From contig NZ_CP041656.2 in NCBI RefSeq assembly GCF_007290395.2, positions 1,054,001 through 1,118,000 of the forward strand: a DNA stretch of 64,000 nucleotides, written 5' to 3'. The translations under genes were made by a program, and so were the position numbers. This document shows, one piece after another, positions 57,492 to 64,000 of this stretch; the stretch's first letter is position 1, and every line of letters starts with the position of its first letter. This DNA comes from Bradyrhizobium cosmicum (GTDB taxonomy: Bacteria > Pseudomonadota > Alphaproteobacteria > Rhizobiales > Xanthobacteraceae). The notes beneath the pieces were generated by a model that was not told the origin of the DNA, did not search any database, and saw nothing but the letters and a program-made list of their open reading frames with translations.

Positions 57492-59352
57492 GCGCGTGAA
57501 GCCCTCCGAGGTAAGCGTCCTGAACCTGCTGATTGCCGCGGATCTCGTCCGCGGTGCCGTCGGCGAGCAGGCGGCCTTCGTAGAGCACGGTGATACGCTC
57601 GGCGAGGCCGAAGATCGCGTCGAGATCGTGCTCGACGATGACGATGGTGCAGGTCTGGGCGATGTCGCGGATCAGTGCGCAGGTCGCGGCGCGCTCCGAC
57701 GGGCTCATGCCGGCGAGGGGCTCGTCGAGCAACAGCACCTTTGGGCTCGTCGCCAGCGCCATGCCGATCTCGAGCCGCCGCTTCTCGCCATAGGCGAGGA
57801 TGTGGGCCGGCGTGTCGGCGCGTACGGCAAGGTCGAGCAACGCCATGATCGCGTCGATCTGCGCCTCCACCTCGGGCAGGCTGTCGGCGGTGCGCAGCAG
57901 GTCGATCCGCAGCGGTCCGCGGCGGCGCGCCAGGGCGGCGATGCGCAAATTCTTTCGCACCGAGAGATTCGGGAAGAGCTGGTTCAACTGGTTGGATTTG
58001 GCGATGCCGAACTGCGCGGTCCGGCTGACGCCGTGGCCGGTGACTTGCGATCCGAACAACAGCACATGACCCGAGGTCGGGCTGACCTCGTCCAGCAGCA
58101 TCTTGAACAGCGTGCTCTTGCCGGCGCCGTTCGGACCGATCACCGCGTGAATGGAGCCGCAGCGAACCTTGAACGAAACGCCGTCGACGGCTTTCAGGCC
58201 GCCATAGTGCCGCGCCAGCGCGCAGGCCTCCAGCGCAATGTCGCTGTCGCCGGTGGCGGGTGAGGGCAATGGCAGGGTGGCGTCGCGCTCCCTGCTCAAT
58301 GCAGGTTTCACCGCGCCGCCGGCCTCGATGGTCTCGGTCACGGCCTCCGCGGCCTGGCGCGCGGAAAGTGTCCGGCGCTCGGTCCACCAATGGATGATCT
58401 CGCCGCAGATGCCGCGGCGGAGGCCCACGACCAGCACGATGAAGGCGATGCCGAGCACCAGTTTCCAGAGCGTCGAGAGACCGGGAATGAGCTGGAGATT
58501 GTCACGCAGCCAAAGCCAGACGGCCGCGCCGACCAGCGGCCCAACCAGGGTGTTGGCGCCGCCGACGATGGTTTGAACCACGAGCTGGCCGGACGTCTCC
58601 AGCGAGAACGCGTCGGGCGGCATGTAGCTCTGGAACGAGCCGAGCAGGCCGCCGGCCAGTCCCGCATAGAGCGCGGCGATGACGAAGGCTGTAAGCTTGT
58701 AGGCCGGCACATTATGGCCGAGCATCGCGACGCGCGCGGTGTTCTCCTTGATCGCGAGCAGGATCGCGCCGACGGGAGAGCGGACGATGCGGCGCGCCAG
58801 CACGTAGGCACCGAAGAAGGTCGCTGCGAACAGCACGTACATCGGCAAGCCTGCGCCGATGCGGATGGCATGTTCGCCGAAGCCGAGCACGGGCACCGGC
58901 ACCCCGGGAATGCCGTTCTCGCCGCCGGTGTAGTGCGACAGCGGCGAGTTCTCGATGAAATAGGCCATCTGGCCGAACGCCAGCGTGATCATCGTGAAGT
59001 AGATGCCGATGCGGCGTACCGCGAGCCAGCCGACGACAAGCCCGAACGCGCCGGCGGAAATCGTGCCGGCGGCGAGCGCCAGCCAGACGCTCGTCAGCGT
59101 CCCGGAAACCAGCAGATACGCGGTGACGAAGCCGCCGACGCCGTAGAACGCGGCCTGACCAAACGACAGCAGGCCGGCGAGCCCGAACAGGATGTCGAAG
59201 CCGAGCCCGATCAGGCCCCAGTTCAGCACCCGCGTCAGCAGGTCGATCGAAAAGCCGAGATGCGGCAGCACGACGGGCGCCGCGATCAGCATGACGAGAA
59301 TCGCGAGCTCCGGAGTGTGGCTCCGCAGCCCGCCCGATCGTGCGATGCTCAT
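57478..59352 (-). CDS. fused Liv-type ABC permease and ATPase (LivM-LivG)
   Basis: A 624-residue fusion. Residues about 1-340 are the permease (SIDLLTRVLNWGLIGLGFDILFGLAGLLSFGQAAF, PVGAILLAIKENTARVAMLG). A 50-residue linker (about 340-390) follows. The ATPase is at about 385-624, with Walker A GPNGAGKST at about 404-412, the signature LAYGEKRRLEIGMAL and DEPLAGMSPSE. Start MSIARSGG (59352) overlaps livH by 4 bases. The fusion keeps all motifs and so looks functional, not broken. Confidence 0.92.
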   Translation of the reverse strand: MSIARSGGLRSHTPELAILVMLIAAPVVLPHLGFSIDLLTRVLNWGLIGLGFDILFGLAGLLSFGQAAFYGVGGFVTAYLLVSGTLTSVWLALAAGTISAGAFGLVVGWLAVRRIGIYFTMITLAFGQMAYFIENSPLSHYTGGENGIPGVPVPVLGFGEHAIRIGAGLPMYVLFAATFFGAYVLARRIVRSPVGAILLAIKENTARVAMLGHNVPAYKLTAFVIAALYAGLAGGLLGSFQSYMPPDAFSLETSGQLVVQTIVGGANTLVGPLVGAAVWLWLRDNLQLIPGLSTLWKLVLGIAFIVLVVGLRRGICGEIIHWWTERRTLSARQAAEAVTETIEAGGAVKPALSRERDATLPLPSPATGDSDIALEACALARHYGGLKAVDGVSFKVRCGSIHAVIGPNGAGKSTLFKMLLDEVSPTSGHVLLFGSQVTGHGVSRTAQFGIAKSNQLNQLFPNLSVRKNLRIAALARRRGPLRIDLLRTADSLPEVEAQIDAIMALLDLAVRADTPAHILAYGEKRRLEIGMALATSPKVLLLDEPLAGMSPSERAATCALIRDIAQTCTIVIVEHDLDAIFGLAERITVLYEGRLLADGTADEIRGNQQVQDAYLGGLHAHEPA

Positions 59353-60227
59353 ACCCGTCCTTCCGAGCCGAACAAGCCCTGCGGGCGCAGCACCAGCAGC
59401 AATGCCATCAGCGCGTAGAGCATCACCTCCGAATAGGAGGAGTTGAATGCGCTGGTGAGGCTGACGATCTCGCCGGCGATCAGGCCGCCGACCACCGCAC
59501 CTGGGAACGAGCCGAGGCCGCCGAGCACGATCACGACGAAGGACTGCGCCATGAAGTTCGCGCCGCCCATGTCCGGCGTCACCGCCACGACCGGCGCATA
59601 CAGCATTCCGGCGAGGCCAACCGCGACGACGCCGATCGCGAACACCAGCAGGAAGGTGCGCCGCAGATTGATGCCGAGGATGCCGACCATGCCGGGGTTC
59701 TCGATTCCGGCGCGGACCACGAGACCCATCGACGTGCGGTAGAGCACCAGATAGAGGCCGACCAGCAGCGTTGCGATGATGGCGATGAGCTGGAGGCGGT
59801 AGGTCGGATAGATCAGGAAGCCGAGCTGGGTGGCGCCCTGTCCCCATGACGGCGTCGGCACGCGCTGCGCGTTGCCGCCAAAGACGGCGCGCACGCACTC
59901 CACGAGCACGATCCCGATGCCGTAGGTGACGAGGATCTGGTCTTCATGCGGCCGGCCGTAGAAGAATCGGATGATCAGGCGCTCGAGCAGGAAGCCAAGC
60001 ACCAGCATGAAGCCGCAGCCGACCGCGATCGCGAGCAGGAACGACTGGGTGTATTGCAGCATGACGAAGGCGGCATAGGCGCCCACGGCGAACAATGCGC
60101 CGTGGGCAAAGTTCAGGACACCGAGCGTGCCCAGGATGATGGTCAGGCCGCTGCTGACGAGCGCCAGCAGTGAACCGAGGGCGAGGCCATTGAAGGCCTG
60201 CGAGGCGAGGGCGGGCCAGCTTGGCAT
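59349..60227 (-). CDS. Liv-type ABC transporter permease (LivH)
   Basis: A 292-residue inner-membrane permease with about eight helices. LGSLLALVSSGLTIILGTLGVLNFAHGALFAVGAY near the start and VVIVLGGLGSFPGAVVGGLIAGEI near the end are family hallmarks. It lacks the long N-domain seen in UrtB. It starts 9 bases after the receptor gene. Confidence 0.93.
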   Translation of the reverse strand: MPSWPALASQAFNGLALGSLLALVSSGLTIILGTLGVLNFAHGALFAVGAYAAFVMLQYTQSFLLAIAVGCGFMLVLGFLLERLIIRFFYGRPHEDQILVTYGIGIVLVECVRAVFGGNAQRVPTPSWGQGATQLGFLIYPTYRLQLIAIIATLLVGLYLVLYRTSMGLVVRAGIENPGMVGILGINLRRTFLLVFAIGVVAVGLAGMLYAPVVAVTPDMGGANFMAQSFVVIVLGGLGSFPGAVVGGLIAGEIVSLTSAFNSSYSEVMLYALMALLLVLRPQGLFGSEGRV

Positions 60228-60236
60228 TCGGGCTCC

Positions 60237-61556
60237 TCAGGTATAGGGGCCGAGCTTGCAGCCGAACAGGTCCGGCGGATTCATCACGCTTTCGCCTTCG
60301 GCGACGTCGACGATCTCGTAATAATCTTCGGGCCCCTTCATCTCCGCCGGTGCCTTGCCGCGCAGGATCGGGATCGGGCGCACCATCTGGTGGTCCTCGG
60401 CGCGGAAATAGACCTTGCCGATGGTGGTCTCGTAGGGCTGTTCCTTCGAGGCCTCCATCGCCTTGATGACCTCGACCGGATTGAAGCTCTTGACCCGTTC
60501 GACCGTCATCGCCCAGAGATAGGTCTGCATGTAGCCGATATGGGCGCCCCAGCGCGGGTGATATTTGTTCTTGGCGACGAAGGCGTCGACGAAACCCTTC
60601 GCGAGCGGATAGCGGTCCGACAGGGTCCACCAGAAGTCGCAGCTGCCATAGACGCCCTGCATGATCTCGGCGCCGAGCTCCTTGTCCTGGAACGAGGACA
60701 GGTTCGGCACGACCAGCTTCATCTTCTTGAGCACGCCGAACTGCTCGGCCTGCTTGGTCGAGGCGACGGCGTCGGCACCGAAGGCGATGTTGACGAACAC
60801 ATCGGCGCCGCTGTTGGCGATGTTGAGCAGCGCGGAGGAGTAGTCTGTCGTGCCGAGCGGAACCACTTCCTTGGCGACCTGCTGCCAGCCCTGTTCCTTC
60901 GAGAACTTCGCGAAGCTGTCATAGACGGTGTGGCCGTAGGTGTAATCGGGCACCAGGAAGGCGGTCTTCATGTTCTTGCCGAGCGCCTTGGCGACGACGG
61001 GCGCGAGCGCCTTCGCGGCCATATAGGCGTTCTGCTGCGAGCGGAAGCCGTAACGCTGGCAGTTCTTGCCGGTGATGTCGTTGGAGCCGGCGATGCCCAC
61101 CATGTAGAGCACCTTTTCGCGCGAGCCGAGTTCTTCCAGCGCGATCGCGCTGGCGCTCGACACCGAGCCTGCCAGCATGATCGCCTTGTCGCGCTGGATG
61201 AACTGCGTGGCACTCTGCACGTCGAGATTGGGCTTTCCCTCGGTGTCCGACACCTTGTAGCGGATCTGGCGGCCGAGCACGCCCTTGGCCTGCAATCCCC
61301 ACTTTTTCGCGGCGTCGCCTCCCGCGTTGATCTCCGAGATGGCAAGCTCGTAGCCAAGCTTGAGATCGCCGCCGTCGCCGGAGAACACGCCGGTGAGCGG
61401 AATGGTCAGTCCGACGAAAACGGAGTCCGCGGTGACGCCGTCCGGGAAGGTGCCGATGCTGGCCGGCGTCTGCGCCCAGGCGGCGCCACCTGGAAGCACG
61501 AGACCGGCAGCGGCACCGGCGCTTCCGAGCAGAATCTGACGACGGTCAAGCTTCAT
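60237..61556 (-). CDS. Liv-type ABC transporter substrate-binding protein
   Basis: A 439-residue periplasmic receptor. A twin-arginine-like export signal is present (LDRRQILLGSAGAAAGLVLPGGAAWA). The mature domain begins about residue 30, with VFVGLTIPLTGVFSGDGGDLKLGYELAISEIN, the Liv-fold. It has one extended loop region after TGKNCQRYGFRSQQ. It lies 66 bases after the nitrilase stop and 9 bases before livH. The ligand is unknown; the operon suggests a nitrile, amide or related nitrogen compound. Confidence 0.9.
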   Translation of the reverse strand: MKLDRRQILLGSAGAAAGLVLPGGAAWAQTPASIGTFPDGVTADSVFVGLTIPLTGVFSGDGGDLKLGYELAISEINAGGDAAKKWGLQAKGVLGRQIRYKVSDTEGKPNLDVQSATQFIQRDKAIMLAGSVSSASAIALEELGSREKVLYMVGIAGSNDITGKNCQRYGFRSQQNAYMAAKALAPVVAKALGKNMKTAFLVPDYTYGHTVYDSFAKFSKEQGWQQVAKEVVPLGTTDYSSALLNIANSGADVFVNIAFGADAVASTKQAEQFGVLKKMKLVVPNLSSFQDKELGAEIMQGVYGSCDFWWTLSDRYPLAKGFVDAFVAKNKYHPRWGAHIGYMQTYLWAMTVERVKSFNPVEVIKAMEASKEQPYETTIGKVYFRAEDHQMVRPIPILRGKAPAEMKGPEDYYEIVDVAEGESVMNPPDLFGCKLGPYT

Positions 61557-61622
61557 GACTCACCTTCCATGTTTCATCACCGCCTAATCGGCAGGTGGAT
61601 TGCGGTTGGATACCAGCCGGGC

Positions 61623-62642
61623 TCACGACCCGGCATCGATGTGATCGCTGGCTGTGTCCGGCGTCGTCGCTTCTCCGGTGAAGGACACGGGATTGAGCCG
61701 GCGGCGGTTGACGCTGAGGTCGAAAATGTCGAACCGGTTGTAATAGCCGACCACGTCGTGAAATTGCTTGGGCTCGACGCAGCGGTTGAGATCGATCTCG
61801 GCGTAGAGGATGCCTTCCTCGTCGCGCAGCGCTTCGCCGATCTGTTCGCCGGTCGGATCGAGAAAGAACGTTTCCGCGCGCGGTGTCGCATCGAGCACGG
61901 CGGCGGCGGAGGCGTCGCGCGCCACCAGCATGTCGCGCGCAGCCTTGTCCAGCACGCCCGCTGTGACGAGGCCGAACACTTTTGCTTCGAAGCAATGCGC
62001 GCTCGCCCGGATCCGGGTCGCTGCGGCGATATGGTAGTTGCCGCCGCCTGCCGGCCGGCGGGTCGGCCAGACCGGCGGCCAGCTCGATATGTGTAACTGC
62101 TCACCCTGCGCCATCAGCGAATAGCGTGCCAACGGGTTGGTGTTCTCGCCGCAGATCAGCTGCCCGATCTTGCCGAGCCGGGTGTCGACCACGCGCAGGC
62201 CCGCACCGTCTCCGCTGGCCCAGATCAGCTTCTCGTAGAAGGTCGGCACCAGCTTGCGGTGGTGGTTGAGGATCTCGCCGTCCTCGCCGATCAGCAGGTT
62301 GGTATTCCAGATGGCACCGACGCTTGCCGGCGACTTCTCGCTGATGCCGATCGAGATCACGATGCCGAGCGAACGCGCTTCATCCCGGATCGCCTTGATC
62401 TCGGGGCCGTCGACCAGCACCGATTGGTCCGCCATGCGCACGAACAGATCGTGGTTGTCGATCGGAGCCCACAGCGCGGCCCACACCGGGAAGGCGGGAA
62501 TGAAGGTCTCGGAGAAGGCCACGATTTCCGCGCCGGCGGCGGCTGCCTCCCGGATGAGCGAGATTGCCTTTTTTGTGGTCGCTGAGCGGTCGAGAAACAC
62601 CGGCGCGGCATGCACCGCGGCGGCCTTGAAGCGGGGAAGCAT
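61623..62642 (-). CDS. nitrilase-family carbon-nitrogen hydrolase
   Basis: A 339-residue enzyme with an intact Glu-Lys-Cys triad: E45 (FSETFIPAF), K130 (HRKLVPTFYEK) and C164 (LICGENTNP). The CGENTNPLAR context is that of true nitrilases (branch 1: nitriles to acids plus ammonia), not amidases. Start ATG 62642. It is the first gene of the minus-strand operon with the Liv importer and is divergent from a LysR gene. The substrate is unknown. Confidence 0.88.
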   Translation of the reverse strand: MLPRFKAAAVHAAPVFLDRSATTKKAISLIREAAAAGAEIVAFSETFIPAFPVWAALWAPIDNHDLFVRMADQSVLVDGPEIKAIRDEARSLGIVISIGISEKSPASVGAIWNTNLLIGEDGEILNHHRKLVPTFYEKLIWASGDGAGLRVVDTRLGKIGQLICGENTNPLARYSLMAQGEQLHISSWPPVWPTRRPAGGGNYHIAAATRIRASAHCFEAKVFGLVTAGVLDKAARDMLVARDASAAAVLDATPRAETFFLDPTGEQIGEALRDEEGILYAEIDLNRCVEPKQFHDVVGYYNRFDIFDLSVNRRRLNPVSFTGEATTPDTASDHIDAGS

Positions 62643-62702
62643 GGCTTTGTCCTTGTTCAGGACAGGCTAATGGTGCTCCGGACACCCCGATACAGAGAAT
62701 CC

Positions 62703-62720
62703 TGCAAGACGGCTTGCAGA
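62703..62720. promoter_or_regulatory. LysR-type operator candidate between nitrilase and lysR genes
   Basis: CTGCAAG-ACGG-CTTGCAG, perfect 7-bp arms, in the 135-base divergent gap. A LysR regulator autocontrols its own gene and the divergent operon in the usual scheme, so this is the best operator candidate. Confidence 0.55.
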
Positions 62721-62777
62721 GGGCGACAATCCGTCCCACCGAGCCGCGCTGGCATAGCGCTTGCTGTCTGGAGCGGT

Positions 62778-63752
62778 ATGCAGGAGTTCAATTCGCTCGA
62801 CTGGGACGATCTCAAGATCTTCCTTCACGTGGCGCGCGGCGGAAGCCTCGCCAGCGCGGCCAAACGGCTGCGGGTCGACCAATCCACCATCAGTCGCCGG
62901 ATCGCGCATCTGGAATGCACGCTCGGTGCGACGTTGTTCGAACGCTCGCCTCAGGGTTTGCGTATCAACGAAGCCGGCGAGCGTCTGCTCTGTCACGCCG
63001 AGCGGATCGAGAGCGCCGTCATCGCGATGCATCAGGACGTGCAGCGCGGCGGCAGCCGGATGGCGGGCCGGGTCCGGCTCGCCACGATGGAAGGCATCGC
63101 CTCGCTCTATCTGGCGTTTCGCTTCGCGCCGCTGCGGCAGCGCTATCCCGATCTGACCGTCGAGCTGCTGACATCGCCGCAGGCGGTCTCGGTGAACCGG
63201 CGCGAGGCCGACCTGTTCCTCAGCTTCTTTCGCCCGCCGGGGCAGGGCATGGTGTCCGAGCGGCTCGGCAGCTTTCAGCTTGGCCTGTACGGCTCACAGG
63301 ATTATCTCGCGCGCGAAGGCGTGCCCGAACGGCCGGCGGATCTCGCCCGGCACAGCTTCGTCACCTATATCGACGATCTGATCCAGCTGGATTCGGTGCG
63401 TTGGCTCGACGACATCATCCGCAATCCCCCGGTGAGCTTCCACTCCAACAGCATGATCGCGCAGATGAACGCCGCGGCCGGTGGCATCGGCCTCGTGCTC
63501 TTGCCGAGTTTCGCGGTGACCGGCCGCAGCGATCTGGTGCCAGTGTTGCACGAAAAGATGTCGACGACGCGGGACGTCTGGATCAACGTTCACGGCGATC
63601 TGCAGTTCGTGCCGCGCATCCGCGCTGTCTCGAGTTTCCTCAAGGCGATGTTCAAGTCCGACCCGCTGATGCAGGCGGATAATTCGGGCCGCAAGATGCT
63701 CGATGCGCTGCTGGTCGGGGATGCCGGAGCCGTCGCGTTGCAGAACGGCTGA
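62778..63752 (+). CDS. LysR family transcriptional regulator
   Basis: A 324-residue regulator. The N-terminal helix-turn-helix (LKIFLHVARGGSLASAAKRLRVDQSTISRRIAHLE) is followed by the ligand-binding region (RLATMEGIASLYLAFRFAPLRQRYPDLTVELLTS). Start MQEFNSL (62778) follows GGAG; the frame extends to 62610 but without support. It is divergent from the nitrilase and presumably controls it. Confidence 0.92.
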   Translation: MQEFNSLDWDDLKIFLHVARGGSLASAAKRLRVDQSTISRRIAHLECTLGATLFERSPQGLRINEAGERLLCHAERIESAVIAMHQDVQRGGSRMAGRVRLATMEGIASLYLAFRFAPLRQRYPDLTVELLTSPQAVSVNRREADLFLSFFRPPGQGMVSERLGSFQLGLYGSQDYLAREGVPERPADLARHSFVTYIDDLIQLDSVRWLDDIIRNPPVSFHSNSMIAQMNAAAGGIGLVLLPSFAVTGRSDLVPVLHEKMSTTRDVWINVHGDLQFVPRIRAVSSFLKAMFKSDPLMQADNSGRKMLDALLVGDAGAVALQNG

Positions 63753-63758
63753 CGCGTT

Positions 63759-64000
63759 TCAATTCGTGCTCTTGCCAAACGCCAGCACGTGCAGGCCGAG
63801 CCGCCGCCGCACGATCCAGAATAGCAGGACCGTCTCGAAGCTGAGCGAGATCGAGGTCGCGGCCGCGGCGCCGTGGCCGCCATAGCGTGGCACCAGCGCG
63901 ATGCAGAGCACGACGTTCATCACGAAGGCCAGCGCGTAGGCCAGCGCGCAGATCTTCTGCTGGCCGAGCATGTTGAGCAGGCGCTCAACGGGGCCGATCG
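63759..64000 (-). CDS. probable polysaccharide flippase / MATE-like protein, C-terminal part (cut by window edge)
   Basis: The last 80 or so residues of a membrane protein, read from the window edge: two helices (ALAYALAFVMNVVLCIALVPRYG and AAAATSISLSFETVLLFWIVRRRLG) with the intervening PRYGGHGAAAATSISL, as in Wzx/MATE C-terminal repeats. The segment before it (PVERLLNMLGQQKI) is typical. Only the C-terminus is visible; the start lies outside the window. The stop is 6 bases from the convergent lysR stop. Confidence 0.7.
   Translation of the reverse strand, partial: IGPVERLLNMLGQQKICALAYALAFVMNVVLCIALVPRYGGHGAAAATSISLSFETVLLFWIVRRRLGLHVLAFGKSTN

Noticed and set aside
62750..62764. A second sigma-54-like match (TGGCATA-N4-TTGC) before lysR
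   Set aside because: Transcription would start at about 62776, only two bases before the ATG and after its ribosome site; two consensus bases are also missing. Probably chance.

Overview
The window reads as chromosomal DNA of a Bradyrhizobium-like alphaproteobacterium. It is GC-rich with dense short-gap operons. Gene content supports this: a Tad/Cpa pilus locus, a full urt-ure urea module, paired chemoreceptors, DUF2865, DUF883 and OpgC-type envelope proteins, a fused CysNC, and promoters matching the alphaproteobacterial stress sigma factor EcfG. I see no rRNA, tRNA, CRISPR array, transposase, integrase or plasmid origin; the window is core-like chromosome. || Region 1 (1-7.9 kb): a minus-strand Tad pilus operon runs from the Flp pilin (5939-6103) through a possible 46-residue membrane protein, CpaA, CpaB, CpaC, CpaD and CpaE into CpaF, which the window start cuts. 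A plus-strand sterol-desaturase-family gene and a free-standing secreted homologue of the CpaC N-domain flank it. || Region 2 (7.9-10.4 kb): minus-strand RNA-handling genes rhlE, infA and a cold shock protein. || Region 3 (10.4-22.5 kb): urtABCDE, ureDABC, two small ABM-fold proteins, ureE, ureF and ureG, all plus strand. A sigma-54 type promoter at 10745-10759 suggests nitrogen control of urea uptake and hydrolysis. || Region 4 (22.5-30.5 kb): an HWE-type sensor kinase with an atypical N-box, a TetR regulator, an OpgC-family membrane protein, and a TonB-dependent siderophore receptor with a PepSY membrane protein and a 60-residue membrane peptide. || Region 5 (30.4-39 kb): an envelope and stress block (holin-like, DUF883, AI-2E-type permease, L,D-transpeptidase, DUF2865), then two tandem paralogous chemoreceptors of identical length and a 51-residue membrane protein. 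Three GGAAC-N16/17-CGTT promoters (EcfG type) lie here. || Region 6 (39-53 kb): malate synthase G, then assimilatory sulfate reduction: cysD-cysNC divergent from cysG-DUF2849-cysI-DUF934-cysH, followed by the sulfate ABC transporter sbp-cysT-cysW-cysA. || Region 7 (53-56.7 kb): a CAP-domain lipoprotein, a patatin-like hydrolase coupled to 3-hydroxybutyrate dehydrogenase, and a TauE/SafE permease. || Region 8 (56.7-64 kb): a minus-strand operon of a nitrilase-family enzyme and a Liv-type ABC importer in which permease and ATPase are fused (LivM-LivG), with a divergent LysR regulator and a clean palindrome between them. The window ends inside a probable polysaccharide flippase gene. || No obviously unprecedented system is present. 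The most informative leads are the EcfG promoter set, the ABM pair inside the urease operon, the nitrilase-importer operon, the atypical HWE kinase, and the operator-like array before the siderophore receptor.
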